From an uncultured Armatimonadota bacterium (GTDB lineage: Bacteria > Armatimonadota > Armatimonadia > Armatimonadales > Armatimonadaceae), in the NCBI GenBank assembly GCA_903881535.1, contig CAIRTT010000463.1:1-13575 (forward strand): 13,575 bases of DNA. Direction: 5' to 3'. Below are positions 7,171-13,575 of this stretch, piece by piece. Both the position numbers and the translations under genes were made by a program. The number at the start of each line of letters is the position of its first letter. The first letter of the stretch is position 1. The notes below the pieces were generated by a model. That model was not told the DNA's origin. It saw nothing but the letters and a program-made list of their open reading frames with translations, and searched no databases.

Positions 7171-7198
7171 ATTATCACGTCAAGGCGTGGATGTTCAA
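7171..7198 (-). promoter_or_regulatory. Candidate promoter of the ilv operon
   Basis: On the minus strand TTGAAC (7193-7198) and GATAAT (7171-7176) are separated by 16 bases, giving a start near 7163, about 40 bases before stem I of the T-box. The -10 matches the sigma-70 consensus at five of six bases and the -35 at four of six. It faces away from the AAA ATPase gene, whose start is 60 bases beyond. Confidence 0.55.
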
Positions 7199-7204
7199 TA
7201 AAAA

Positions 7205-7224
7205 GTTCCATAACATTCGGGAAC
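7205..7224. repeat. Dyad GTTCC-N10-GGAAC in the divergent promoter region
   Basis: GTTCC (7205-7209) and GGAAC (7220-7224) form a 5-10-5 inverted repeat between the two divergent transcription units. It lies just upstream of the ilv promoter and of the AAA gene, where a repressor or activator site would be expected. Five-base arms occur by chance fairly often. Confidence 0.25.
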
Positions 7225-7244
7225 GTCTGACATCTCTCAACCGA

Positions 7245-7250
7245 TACACT
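7245..7250 (+). promoter_or_regulatory. Candidate -10 element for a leaderless AAA ATPase transcript
   Basis: TACACT lies seven bases before the ATG at 7258, and there is no Shine-Dalgarno sequence. The spacing would put the transcript start at the start codon. The layout is the same as that proposed for ltaE. No convincing -35 box is seen. Confidence 0.35.
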
Positions 7251-7257
7251 ACCTCTA

Positions 7258-8571
7258 ATGGCATCATTGAGCGAACGAGACCTCCTGCACGCCCGCGGCC
7301 TCCTCCACCTGCATAAAGGCGAGAAGCAGCTTCCAGCCGGGATGCATTTACAGAACGAGCCGCGGAGCACCGGTGTCGATATCGCGATGACGGTTTTGAG
7401 CCTTGCCACCGTGGCAGCCAGCCGTGCAACGCGTAATACCGGGTGGATTGAGCAATACCGCCTCGAGATGCAAAAAGCCCTAGGTGCATTCGATGCTGCA
7501 CTTGCTTTAGATTCTGAATATGCGCCCGCGCACCACGGACGAGCACAGGCCTTGCGTTACCTCGGCGACCAGGAACTAGCCCTTGGAGCAGCACGCACTG
7601 CCGCCGCACTTGAACCCCAAAATGCCGACTACCGCCGACTTGCAGCCACGCTTCTGGAACGAAGCGATACCAATGTTGGCCAAGCGGCAGCCCCTGCCGA
7701 TAGCCGGCCGCAGCAGCCACGCCCCACTGCAGCCACACCACGTCCGCAAACACGACGCCCGCAACCTAATGTCCCGCTCATTCCGCTCCAGCCGGATGGC
7801 TCTCCCCTGACTTGGGATGACATCATCCTCCCGGAACGCACAAAGCGCACACTCCGCCAGATCCAAAAAGTGATTGAGTCTCCCGAACAGGCCAGACGCC
7901 TTGGTGTAGAACCGCCAAGCGGACTGCTTCTCTACGGCCCTCCAGGAACCGGCAAAACCACCATCGCAAAAATCCTCGCGAGCCAGGCAAGCTGTTCGTT
8001 CTTCGCGGCAAGCCCCGCGGATGTCTTCTCAAAATGGATTGGTGAAGGGGAAAAAGCGGTCTCAAATCTCTTCACGCAAGCGCGTGCCGCTGCGCCGAGT
8101 ATTGTCTTCCTCGATGAAATAGATGCACTTGTCCCCAACCGCTCCGGGGGCGTCAGCCAGCCCAGTGACAAGATTGTGAATCAGTTCCTCCACGAAATCG
8201 ATGGCCTTTCGGGCAACCAAGGTGTCTTCGTCGTTGGCGCAACCAACCGCCCCGAGCTCCTCGATGATGCCGTTATCCGCGGCGGCAGACTCTCTCTAAA
8301 AATCGAAATCCCAGCCCCAGACATGGTTTCCCGGCTGAGTATCCTTGCGCTGCACACACGGGGTGTTCTCTTGTCACCGGATGTCGACATTGAGCAGCTG
8401 GCCGCTGACACGGATGGCTATAGCGGTGCAGATTTGCGTGCCCTCGTAAACGATGCGGGGCTTGAAGCCCTTGTTCGTATCACGGATGAAGGCGGCGCTG
8501 AGTGCCTCACAACCGAGGACTTTGAGCATGCAAAGCGAGCGATTCAGCCAGAAGTCGCACCCGGGAGGTAG
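7258..8571 (+). CDS. TPR-containing classical AAA ATPase
   Basis: The 437-aa protein has three parts. Residues 1-135 are helical, with TPR-like repeats (ALGAFDAALALDSEYAPAHHGRAQALRYLGDQELALGAARTAAALEPQNADYRRLAATLLE, about 75-134). Residues 140-178 are a Pro/Gln/Arg-rich linker. Residues 180-437 are one AAA module of the Cdc48/FtsH/spastin class: Walker A GPPGTGKT (227-234), the KWIG pore-loop motif (259-262), Walker B IVFLDEID (282-289), sensor-1 Asn330 in GATNRPELLD, arginine fingers Arg341 and Arg344, and the GYSGADLRAL sensor-2 helix (387-396). All catalytic residues are present, so it is likely an active hexameric unfoldase or remodeller that recruits partners through the TPRs. No protease domain or membrane segment is seen. 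It diverges from the ilv operon and its stop is two bases from that of the GNAT gene. Substrate unknown. Confidence 0.9.
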   Translation: MASLSERDLLHARGLLHLHKGEKQLPAGMHLQNEPRSTGVDIAMTVLSLATVAASRATRNTGWIEQYRLEMQKALGAFDAALALDSEYAPAHHGRAQALRYLGDQELALGAARTAAALEPQNADYRRLAATLLERSDTNVGQAAAPADSRPQQPRPTAATPRPQTRRPQPNVPLIPLQPDGSPLTWDDIILPERTKRTLRQIQKVIESPEQARRLGVEPPSGLLLYGPPGTGKTTIAKILASQASCSFFAASPADVFSKWIGEGEKAVSNLFTQARAAAPSIVFLDEIDALVPNRSGGVSQPSDKIVNQFLHEIDGLSGNQGVFVVGATNRPELLDDAVIRGGRLSLKIEIPAPDMVSRLSILALHTRGVLLSPDVDIEQLAADTDGYSGADLRALVNDAGLEALVRITDEGGAECLTTEDFEHAKRAIQPEVAPGR

Positions 8572-8573
8572 TT

Positions 8574-9143
8574 TTAACCGCGGGCAGCCATCCACTCACG
8601 CGCAAGAAGGGCATAGAGATGGCTGTCCAACCAGCTGCCATCCGTGTCCGGATAGCACTCTAGCATCTGGCCTTCAAGGCGAAAGCCGAGCCGAGTCAAT
8701 AACCGTATTGAGCGTGCATTACGCGGGTCGGTATCTGCTGCAATGCGATGAAATTTCCATGTCCAAAATGCATGGTCCAGCATCGCAGTAACAGCCTCAA
8801 GTGCATAACCATTCCCTTGAAAACGGTTTGCAAGCGTGTAGCCAATCATCGCCAGCCGGCCGTTTGAGAGGTCGCCGAGAATCGCGATGTCGCCGATCAG
8901 CTCACCGGTATCGCGGAGACGGATTGCAAACTGACAGCTGCCTGAAAACTCTTCAAGCGTTGCATCCGCGGCCCAAAGGATAAAATCGTCGGCATCCTTG
9001 CGCGAATACGGCACGCTCCAAGACTGGAAGCGTGCCGTTTCAGGTTCGTTGCGATAGGCGTGAAAGTGCAGCGTGTCTGACTCCACGAAGGGAGTAATTC
9101 GTAGCCGCTCCGTCACCAACTCGACATCAGTTCTTTGGGGCAT
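8574..9143 (-). CDS. GNAT-family N-acetyltransferase (RimJ/RimL-like)
   Basis: The 189-aa protein has the length and order of the RimJ/RimL-type acetyltransferase-3 family. It begins ELVTERLRITPF, continues with an acidic helix and GELIGDIAIL (80-89, beta strands), then has the acetyl-CoA pyrophosphate motif YTLANRFQGNGYALEA (102-116), and ends with DPRNARSIRLLTRLGFRLEG (139-158). These enzymes transfer acetyl from acetyl-CoA to an amine, either protein N-terminal or small-molecule; the acceptor cannot be told. The ATG at 9143 is chosen because it gives the family N terminus; the frame is open further upstream but only as a shadow of the thioredoxin gene. It overlaps that gene by 17 bases and has a weak AAGG close upstream, so it is probably translated by coupling. 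It is the last gene of its run, and no terminator is apparent after it. Confidence 0.88.
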   Translation of the reverse strand: MPQRTDVELVTERLRITPFVESDTLHFHAYRNEPETARFQSWSVPYSRKDADDFILWAADATLEEFSGSCQFAIRLRDTGELIGDIAILGDLSNGRLAMIGYTLANRFQGNGYALEAVTAMLDHAFWTWKFHRIAADTDPRNARSIRLLTRLGFRLEGQMLECYPDTDGSWLDSHLYALLAREWMAARG

Positions 9144-9732
9144 TTGCCTTAAAGCGGCCAAGAATGAACTGCTTGTCGCTTGCTGACAGCTTCTTGCCGG
9201 ACTTGTCGAGGTAGTCGCCAAAGAGCTTAACTTCCTCATCGGTTGCCGGGCAGCCAAGATTTTTGTTTTGCCCAGTTGGCATCAAGTTGGAGTCAATCAG
9301 CTTTTTGCCTTTGGCATCCAATGTCGCAAAAAATGGAATACCGCCACCCGCGCCGCCGAGACTGTTCAGCCACTTCTCACCATTTGGATTCTCAAATGGT
9401 TTCTTTGGGCCTTGCTCAAGGACATCGAGTGTAACAACGACGAACTGCTTATCAAATCGCTCGCGTACCGCTGGTTCATCTAATGTCTTTTCCATCAGGC
9501 GGCACCAGCCACACCAAGTTGCTGTAAAGCGCACAAAGACAACACGGCCAGACTTCTTTGCATCTGCAAGGGCATCCTTGATAAGGACATCTGCGTCCTT
9601 CGGTGCAACTGCAGGAGCCTGCGGTGCTGCGGACGATGTCTGCTTTGTTGCTGCTGTGGTCGCGGTTGCAGGTGTACCCTGAGCCCCCAGGGTTCCGATC
9701 AACGCAACCATCGTAATGATTCCGAGCATCAT
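9127..9732 (-). CDS. Exported thioredoxin-fold protein
   Basis: This 201-aa protein has an N-terminal hydrophobic signal or anchor (about 1-17, MMLGIITMVALIGTLGA), an Ala/Thr/Pro-rich linker (18-45), and a thioredoxin domain with VVFVRFTATWCGWCRLMEK, giving the redox pair Cys74-Gly-Trp-Cys77, and a GGIPFFATLD segment supplying the cis-proline. It resembles the thioredoxin_7/DUF255-like branch (ATWCGWC plus a LDEPAVRERF helix). It probably reduces or shuffles disulfides outside the cytoplasmic membrane. The ATG at 9732 has GGAG (9740-9743) seven bases upstream, and its ATGA overlaps the stop of the dienelactone hydrolase gene, so the two are coupled. A CP pair near residue 160 (NLGCPATDEE) adds a third cysteine whose role is unclear. 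Confidence 0.9.
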   Translation of the reverse strand: MMLGIITMVALIGTLGAQGTPATATTAATKQTSSAAPQAPAVAPKDADVLIKDALADAKKSGRVVFVRFTATWCGWCRLMEKTLDEPAVRERFDKQFVVVTLDVLEQGPKKPFENPNGEKWLNSLGGAGGGIPFFATLDAKGKKLIDSNLMPTGQNKNLGCPATDEEVKLFGDYLDKSGKKLSASDKQFILGRFKANAPKN

Positions 9733-10598
9733 GCCTTTACTCCATTTTTAGCAAAGTGTGCAACCAGGCGCTTTACGCCATCAGCGGCATCATCCGCGCG
9801 GTAGCTTGGGCGATAATCCGCGTGGAATCCATGCCCAGCTTCGGGGTAGACGACAAACTCCCCAGAGATTCCCGTCTTTGGAAGGACAGCTTTCATGGCA
9901 TCGATTTGTGTCAACGGTATCCCGCCATCCTTTGCTCCATAAAGTCCCAATACAGGTGCTTTGAGCTTTGTCGCGATATCCAGCGGCTGTGTTGGCGTGA
10001 GGGCGGTTCGGTTTCCATCGAGGCGGCCGTACCACGCAGCCCCCGCCTTGAAACGGGTTCCGTGTGCGCACGCAAGCCAGACAACACGTCCACCCCAGCA
10101 GAAGCCCGTGATGCCGGCCTTCTTTGCATCCGCCTGCTTTTGCTTACCAACCCAGTCCATCAGGGCATCGATGTCCGACATCACCTGCGCATCCGGCACT
10201 TTGGAGACGATATCAGCCATGATGGAGCTCATCGGGGCCTTGGTTGCATCCCCTTGCCGTTGATACAGATTTGGGGCCACTGCATAGAAACCGAGCTTTG
10301 CAAAGCGGCGGCAGACATCCTGAATATGCTCATGCAGCCCGAAGATTTCCTGGATGATGACGATGACGGGAGCTTTCTTGGCTCCTTTTGGATGCGCAAC
10401 GTAGACATTCATTTCCACGCCATCTGCGCACTTGAAGGTCTTTATGGCGACATCAAGGCCATCGGGGCTGGTCTGCACATAGGATGCTTCCACAGGGGAA
10501 ACCGCGAGCGCAAAGCCCGCGCCAATCAAGCCAGTGACCAGTGTTCGGCGGGAAACTGCCGCATCCGGCTGAACCCATTTATCGTGCTCAAGTTCCAT
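9729..10598 (-). CDS. Tat-exported dienelactone hydrolase family protein
   Basis: This 289-aa alpha/beta hydrolase carries a twin-arginine signal (SRRTLVTGLIGAGFALAVSPVEA, residues 16-38) and so is predicted to be exported folded. The mature part is a dienelactone hydrolase domain. QEIFGLHEHI contains Glu84, GFCWGGR holds the nucleophile Cys167, GAKDGGIP holds Asp224, and AGHGFHADYRPSY holds His256, giving a complete Cys-Asp-His triad. The family hydrolyses dienelactones in chloroaromatic breakdown but also other esters, so the real substrate is open. The ATG at 10598 has GGAGGG (10606-10611) seven bases upstream. It follows the J-domain gene after 44 bases and overlaps the exported thioredoxin gene by four bases. 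Export of a cysteine hydrolase beside an exported thioredoxin suggests a redox link. Confidence 0.92.
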   Translation of the reverse strand: MELEHDKWVQPDAAVSRRTLVTGLIGAGFALAVSPVEASYVQTSPDGLDVAIKTFKCADGVEMNVYVAHPKGAKKAPVIVIIQEIFGLHEHIQDVCRRFAKLGFYAVAPNLYQRQGDATKAPMSSIMADIVSKVPDAQVMSDIDALMDWVGKQKQADAKKAGITGFCWGGRVVWLACAHGTRFKAGAAWYGRLDGNRTALTPTQPLDIATKLKAPVLGLYGAKDGGIPLTQIDAMKAVLPKTGISGEFVVYPEAGHGFHADYRPSYRADDAADGVKRLVAHFAKNGVKA

Positions 10599-10642
10599 TT
10601 ATTGACCCTCCATGCAAAACAGCAAGCGCTCCCAGCGATTGT

Positions 10643-11809
10643 CTAATCGCCGCGGAAGAAGTCACCAAGTAGTCTGCCGATAATGTGCCCGAGGAAAAGG
10701 ATATTTCCTCCAAAGGCCAGTGTTTCTCCGAAGTTGGCGCCGCCAAAAACCGCCAGCATCAACCCTGCTGCCGTCACTGTACCGTAAAGCATTCCTATTG
10801 ACCGATGGAAGCCATCTTGCACAAGGGTGATACCAATATGGGAGAGCATCCCGAGCGGATAGAACACAACCCCGAGAACCATCAGCGCAGGTCCGGCTGG
10901 AAATCCGCCTGATGCGGCATGCCCGCCTCCAATGAGAAACTCATCTTCAAAACGTCGAACATCGCCAGTCACTGACTGAATCAACCCAAGCCACCCACCA
11001 ATAGCGACGGCCATCAACGTAAACTGGATACTCCATGACTTCACAAAGTCTAAACCCATACTTGGGTAGCGTGGCTCGCTGAGGTACCAGAAACCGATCA
11101 TCATAATGGCTGCTGAATAACCGACCAGCTTGATCAAGGCCTGCAGTTTTTGTTGTTTGCGGGAGAGAAATGCACCATTGTGGCCACCTCCGCCGCGGCC
11201 TCCCTGTGATGCATGCACATGCGTTGAGCGGCTTGCCGTACGATGGAGGCGCTCTAGTTTCATCCGCGCCGAGCCATTAAATTGGTCAAACTGGAGACAA
11301 AATGTGTAGTGCTTGGCAGCATCATCCAGACGGCCCTGCTGCATGTACACATCGCCCATAATTTCTTGCGACATCACATTTCGATGGTTATAGGACAGAG
11401 AACGGATTGCATGTTCTTTCGCTTCGATAAAGCGGCCCTGAAAGTAACACTTCCGGGCGAGCTCGGCGTACTTTTCGGACTCGATGTGGGCTGCTTGAAC
11501 ATTTTGTGGCTGTGGACGTGGGCCTCCACCTGCATTCGTACCGCGCTGCGACTGCGCCTGCGGAGGCGACGTCGGCCGTGCAGCCCGCGCTTGCATGAGG
11601 AGCTCGGCATCGTATGTCGCTCGCGCATCGGCATCCCCGAGGACACGGTACGCATCCGCGATTGCCGCAAACTTCCCGGCAGCGCCAGGGTCACTTACGT
11701 TGACATCCGGATGATACTTTCGAGCGAGCTCACGATAGCGCCGCTTAATTTCATCCGCGGTAGCCGTCGGCGTGATCTCGAATGTCTGGTAGTGCGTCCG
11801 GGTTGCCAT
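10643..11809 (-). CDS. Membrane J-domain co-chaperone with TPR region
   Basis: The 388-aa protein fuses three parts. An N-terminal J domain (about 5-68) has HYQTFEITPTATADEIKRRYRELARKYHPD with an intact HPD (33-35), so it should stimulate a DnaK-type Hsp70. A Gln/Pro/Gly-rich linker (72-108) leads to two or three TPR-like repeats (about 110-190, including YAELARKCYFQGRFIEAKEHAIRSLSYN and MGDVYMQQGRLDDAAKHYTFCLQFD). A basic Gly/His-rich spacer precedes about five membrane helices (near 227-245, 258-280, 305-330, 336-356 and 362-382). It lacks the zinc-finger and C-terminal domains of true DnaJ. The gene begins nine bases after the second PilC-like gene, so a role in folding or assembling envelope or pilus components is an attractive guess. 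The start ATG has only a weak AAGA upstream. Confidence 0.88.
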   Translation of the reverse strand: MATRTHYQTFEITPTATADEIKRRYRELARKYHPDVNVSDPGAAGKFAAIADAYRVLGDADARATYDAELLMQARAARPTSPPQAQSQRGTNAGGGPRPQPQNVQAAHIESEKYAELARKCYFQGRFIEAKEHAIRSLSYNHRNVMSQEIMGDVYMQQGRLDDAAKHYTFCLQFDQFNGSARMKLERLHRTASRSTHVHASQGGRGGGGHNGAFLSRKQQKLQALIKLVGYSAAIMMIGFWYLSEPRYPSMGLDFVKSWSIQFTLMAVAIGGWLGLIQSVTGDVRRFEDEFLIGGGHAASGGFPAGPALMVLGVVFYPLGMLSHIGITLVQDGFHRSIGMLYGTVTAAGLMLAVFGGANFGETLAFGGNILFLGHIIGRLLGDFFRGD

Positions 11810-11818
11810 ACGTGTCTT

Positions 11819-13102
11819 TTAGCTGCCTACGTTATTCAGATTCGTGAAATAGCCTGAGTAGAACTGAATCACAATGATACCAACGATGACAGCCGCGAGG
11901 AGGAGCATCCCGACACCCGCATAAACCGCATACTGGCTTGCCTTCATGTCGGCATCGGATTCGAGGTAGTCCGCAACCTTGTCCATCATGATGTCCAATG
12001 AGCCGGTTTGTTCACCCGTTCTGGCCATCTGGACGGCGATGGGAGACAGCAGCCCTGTGCTCTCAAGCATCGCGCTCAAGCCTCCGCCTTGCATAAGAAT
12101 AGGAACCGACTCCACCATCCGGAGCCCAATGCCACGGTTTCCACAGGCGCGCGCGGCGATGTCAACGGCGGTTGGGAGGAGGACGCCTCCTGAGTAGAGC
12201 GCACCAAGGGCACGGGTAAAGCGCGCAGTCGCGTAGGATTGCGCCACACGTCCAGGTCCCGGAATAAGCATCATGATGCGGTCAAGGAATGCCCCAATGC
12301 GTGGAAACTGGTTGATGAAGCGGCTGGCGTACCAAAGTGCAAAGATGATGACTGCGGTGATGCCGGCAAAAATCAGCTTGGATTGTACGAGTGCGGTGCC
12401 AGCCTGCCCCATCCCGGCGCCGGCCCAGCCGACAATCAAAATAACCAATCCAGCAATCGCAAGGGTGATTTTTGGTTTGAGCGTTTCCCGCTTCAGCTTG
12501 CGCCGAATATCAATTTCCCGCTCGAGGTAGTGCGCGAGACGCGAACACATCACCTCAAGGAGTCCACCCATTTCACCCGCACGTATCAGCTCACGCTGCA
12601 TCAGGGTAAATGTATTCGGATACTTTTCCATGGCAGCCGATAAGGGTTGGCCATTTGAAATCATCGTGGCCGCATCGGCAAGAATGCTCTTGAGCTTGCC
12701 ATTACGGGTCTGTCCACGCAGTGCCTCGATGGACTGCATCATTGGGACACCGGCATGTATTAGCGATGTCAGCTGTCGGTACATCGCCGCGAGTTCTGGA
12801 AGTGGAACCTCATCAAGGATGGGAGTCACCGTTACCGTAAATGGTCGTGGCCCGGTTGTGTGGTCTCTTACATCGGGGGCGACACGTTGCTGACTGCGTT
12901 GCAGCTCGGGGCGTACAACCTGCGCGGGCCGTACGGATTCGAGGGATGTTTGCGATGACTGCTGTGCCGCGGTCTGGATTTTGGTCGGGACCATCCCCTG
13001 CTGACGCAGCAAGGCAGCGGCGAGCGCAGGAGAATTCGCATCAATGATGCCGCTCATCCGCTCCCCTTCCTTGGTGTCCGCTAAGTATGTATAGGTAGGC
13101 AT
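11819..13102 (-). CDS. Type II secretion/type IV pilus platform protein (GspF/PilC family)
   Basis: The 427-aa polytopic protein is the inner-membrane platform around which pilin-like subunits are assembled. The N terminus (1-45, PTYTYLADTKEGERMSGIIDANSPALAAALLRQQGMVPTKI) matches the short GspF N-terminal domain. A Gln/Arg/Pro-rich linker follows (46-90). Two T2SSF domains (about 102-225 and 288-410) each carry the helical GE-x-GxL signature: AGEMGGLLEV (175-184) and ARTGEQTGSLDIM (360-372). Membrane segments lie at about 212-232, 242-260 and 395-415. The ATG at 13102 follows the stop of another family member by six bases and has AAGGA upstream (13115-13119). The usual partners (PilB/GspE ATPase, pilins) are not in the window, so pilus and secretion roles cannot be separated. 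Confidence 0.93.
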   Translation of the reverse strand: MPTYTYLADTKEGERMSGIIDANSPALAAALLRQQGMVPTKIQTAAQQSSQTSLESVRPAQVVRPELQRSQQRVAPDVRDHTTGPRPFTVTVTPILDEVPLPELAAMYRQLTSLIHAGVPMMQSIEALRGQTRNGKLKSILADAATMISNGQPLSAAMEKYPNTFTLMQRELIRAGEMGGLLEVMCSRLAHYLEREIDIRRKLKRETLKPKITLAIAGLVILIVGWAGAGMGQAGTALVQSKLIFAGITAVIIFALWYASRFINQFPRIGAFLDRIMMLIPGPGRVAQSYATARFTRALGALYSGGVLLPTAVDIAARACGNRGIGLRMVESVPILMQGGGLSAMLESTGLLSPIAVQMARTGEQTGSLDIMMDKVADYLESDADMKASQYAVYAGVGMLLLAAVIVGIIVIQFYSGYFTNLNNVGS

Positions 13103-13108
13103 CGGCTA

Positions 13109-13575
13109 TTAAAGTCCTTCGGCAAATCCATCACCGAACTTGAGGATAGCATCTTTCATCGCTACCCCAAACACAATCGTTACAGCCACGGTTGCGACCA
13201 CCGTCACGGTAATTGAGCCCCAGGTACGGAATGCCCGGTCGCCATCGACAGCGGCCATTGATGCCGCCTGTGCGGTGTCCGCCAGCTGCTTCAGTGTTCC
13301 TTCAAGTGTGCCGGTCCGCTCGCCTGTCGCGATTCTGGCCATGGCATTGTGCGACAAAAAATCCAGGCCAGCGATGGTGTCCGCAAGGGTTTCGCCACGG
13401 TTGATCCGCAGTGCGGCCGTGCGGGCCTGCTCTTGGAGGGCTGCATTTTCGACCGATGAGGCTGCAAGTTCAATACTGCGTCCCAGTGGTAAGCCAGCTT
13501 TCACCCCTTGACCGAGCGATCGCACAAAGGCGGCTTCGGCGCGCGCATAGGCTGTCCGGCGGGAGACAGGTAAGA
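13109..13575 (-). CDS. Second GspF/PilC family protein, C-terminal part (cut by window end)
   Basis: The frame is open to the end of the window, so the gene starts beyond 13575. The visible 155 residues read LPVSRRTAYARAEAAFVRSLGQGVKAGLPLGRSIELAA and then ARIATGERTGTLEGTLKQLAD, a complete T2SSF domain with the GE-x-GxL motif. A hydrophobic segment (ITVTVVATVAVTIVFGVAM) and a short tail follow. It is diverged from the downstream PilC-like protein. Two adjacent family members suggest either a paralogous pair forming a hetero-platform, or two machineries. An internal GTG at 13525 would give a shorter product, but the upstream codons keep the family pattern, so it is not the start. Confidence 0.88.
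   Translation of the reverse strand, partial: LPVSRRTAYARAEAAFVRSLGQGVKAGLPLGRSIELAASSVENAALQEQARTAALRINRGETLADTIAGLDFLSHNAMARIATGERTGTLEGTLKQLADTAQAASMAAVDGDRAFRTWGSITVTVVATVAVTIVFGVAMKDAILKFGDGFAEGL

Noticed and set aside
7009..7200. Direct repeat GATGTTCAAT at 7011-7020 and 7190-7199
   Set aside because: A 10-base match of this kind is probably chance. One copy is in the promoter and the other in the T-box linker, with no further copies seen.
9144..9257. N-terminal extension of the GNAT gene
   Set aside because: The extra 38 residues are Ser/Ala/Thr-rich off-frame thioredoxin sequence; the family N terminus begins at the ATG at 9143.
9756..10646. Long plus-strand open frame (296 codons) opposite the dienelactone hydrolase gene
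   Set aside because: It is antisense to a gene with a complete catalytic triad, has a biased composition and no recognisable domain.

Overview
The window (about 55% GC by eye) looks like ordinary bacterial chromosome. There is no transposase, phage gene, CRISPR array, rRNA or tRNA. I cannot name the organism. A T-box leader, class I KARI, tandem PilC/GspF proteins, a J-domain/TPR/membrane fusion and a mix of Shine-Dalgarno-led and apparently leaderless starts would suit a Terrabacteria-type lineage such as Armatimonadota, Deinococcota or Chloroflexota. That placement is inference only.

Layout. (A) 1-383, + strand: 3' end of a TSUP (TauE/SafE) permease. (B) 399-1424, - strand: low-specificity L-threonine aldolase, convergent with A. 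(C) 1425-1620: about 200 bp with no intact gene, possibly holding a decayed PIN-domain remnant. (D) 1621-7198, - strand: a branched-chain amino acid operon. Its order is promoter, T-box leader with terminator, ilvB, metallo-beta-lactamase-fold protein, ilvN, 3-TM protein, 95-aa helical protein, ilvC, 72-aa one-TM protein, terminator. (E) 7258-8571, + strand, divergent from D: a TPR-containing classical AAA ATPase. (F) 8574-13575, - strand: six closely packed genes. In transcription order they are a PilC/GspF protein (cut by the window end), a second PilC/GspF, a J-domain/TPR/multi-TM protein, a Tat-exported dienelactone hydrolase, an exported thioredoxin and a GNAT acetyltransferase.

How the genes work together. 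IlvB (catalytic) and IlvN (ACT-domain regulatory) form acetohydroxyacid synthase, and IlvC carries out the next step toward valine, leucine and isoleucine. The leader carries the hallmarks of a T-box riboswitch: an AGAGAG bulge, a distal GGTGCGA loop, a specifier region reading CTC (or ATC in the overlapping register), GGTGGTACCGCG, and a terminator with a T-run. Uncharged leucine (or isoleucine) tRNA should therefore turn the operon on. Four non-biosynthetic genes sit inside this operon with overlaps or very short gaps, and three of them encode predicted membrane proteins. This is the most unusual feature of the window. The right-hand cluster combines pilus or secretion platform proteins with a membrane co-chaperone and an exported hydrolase/thioredoxin pair.
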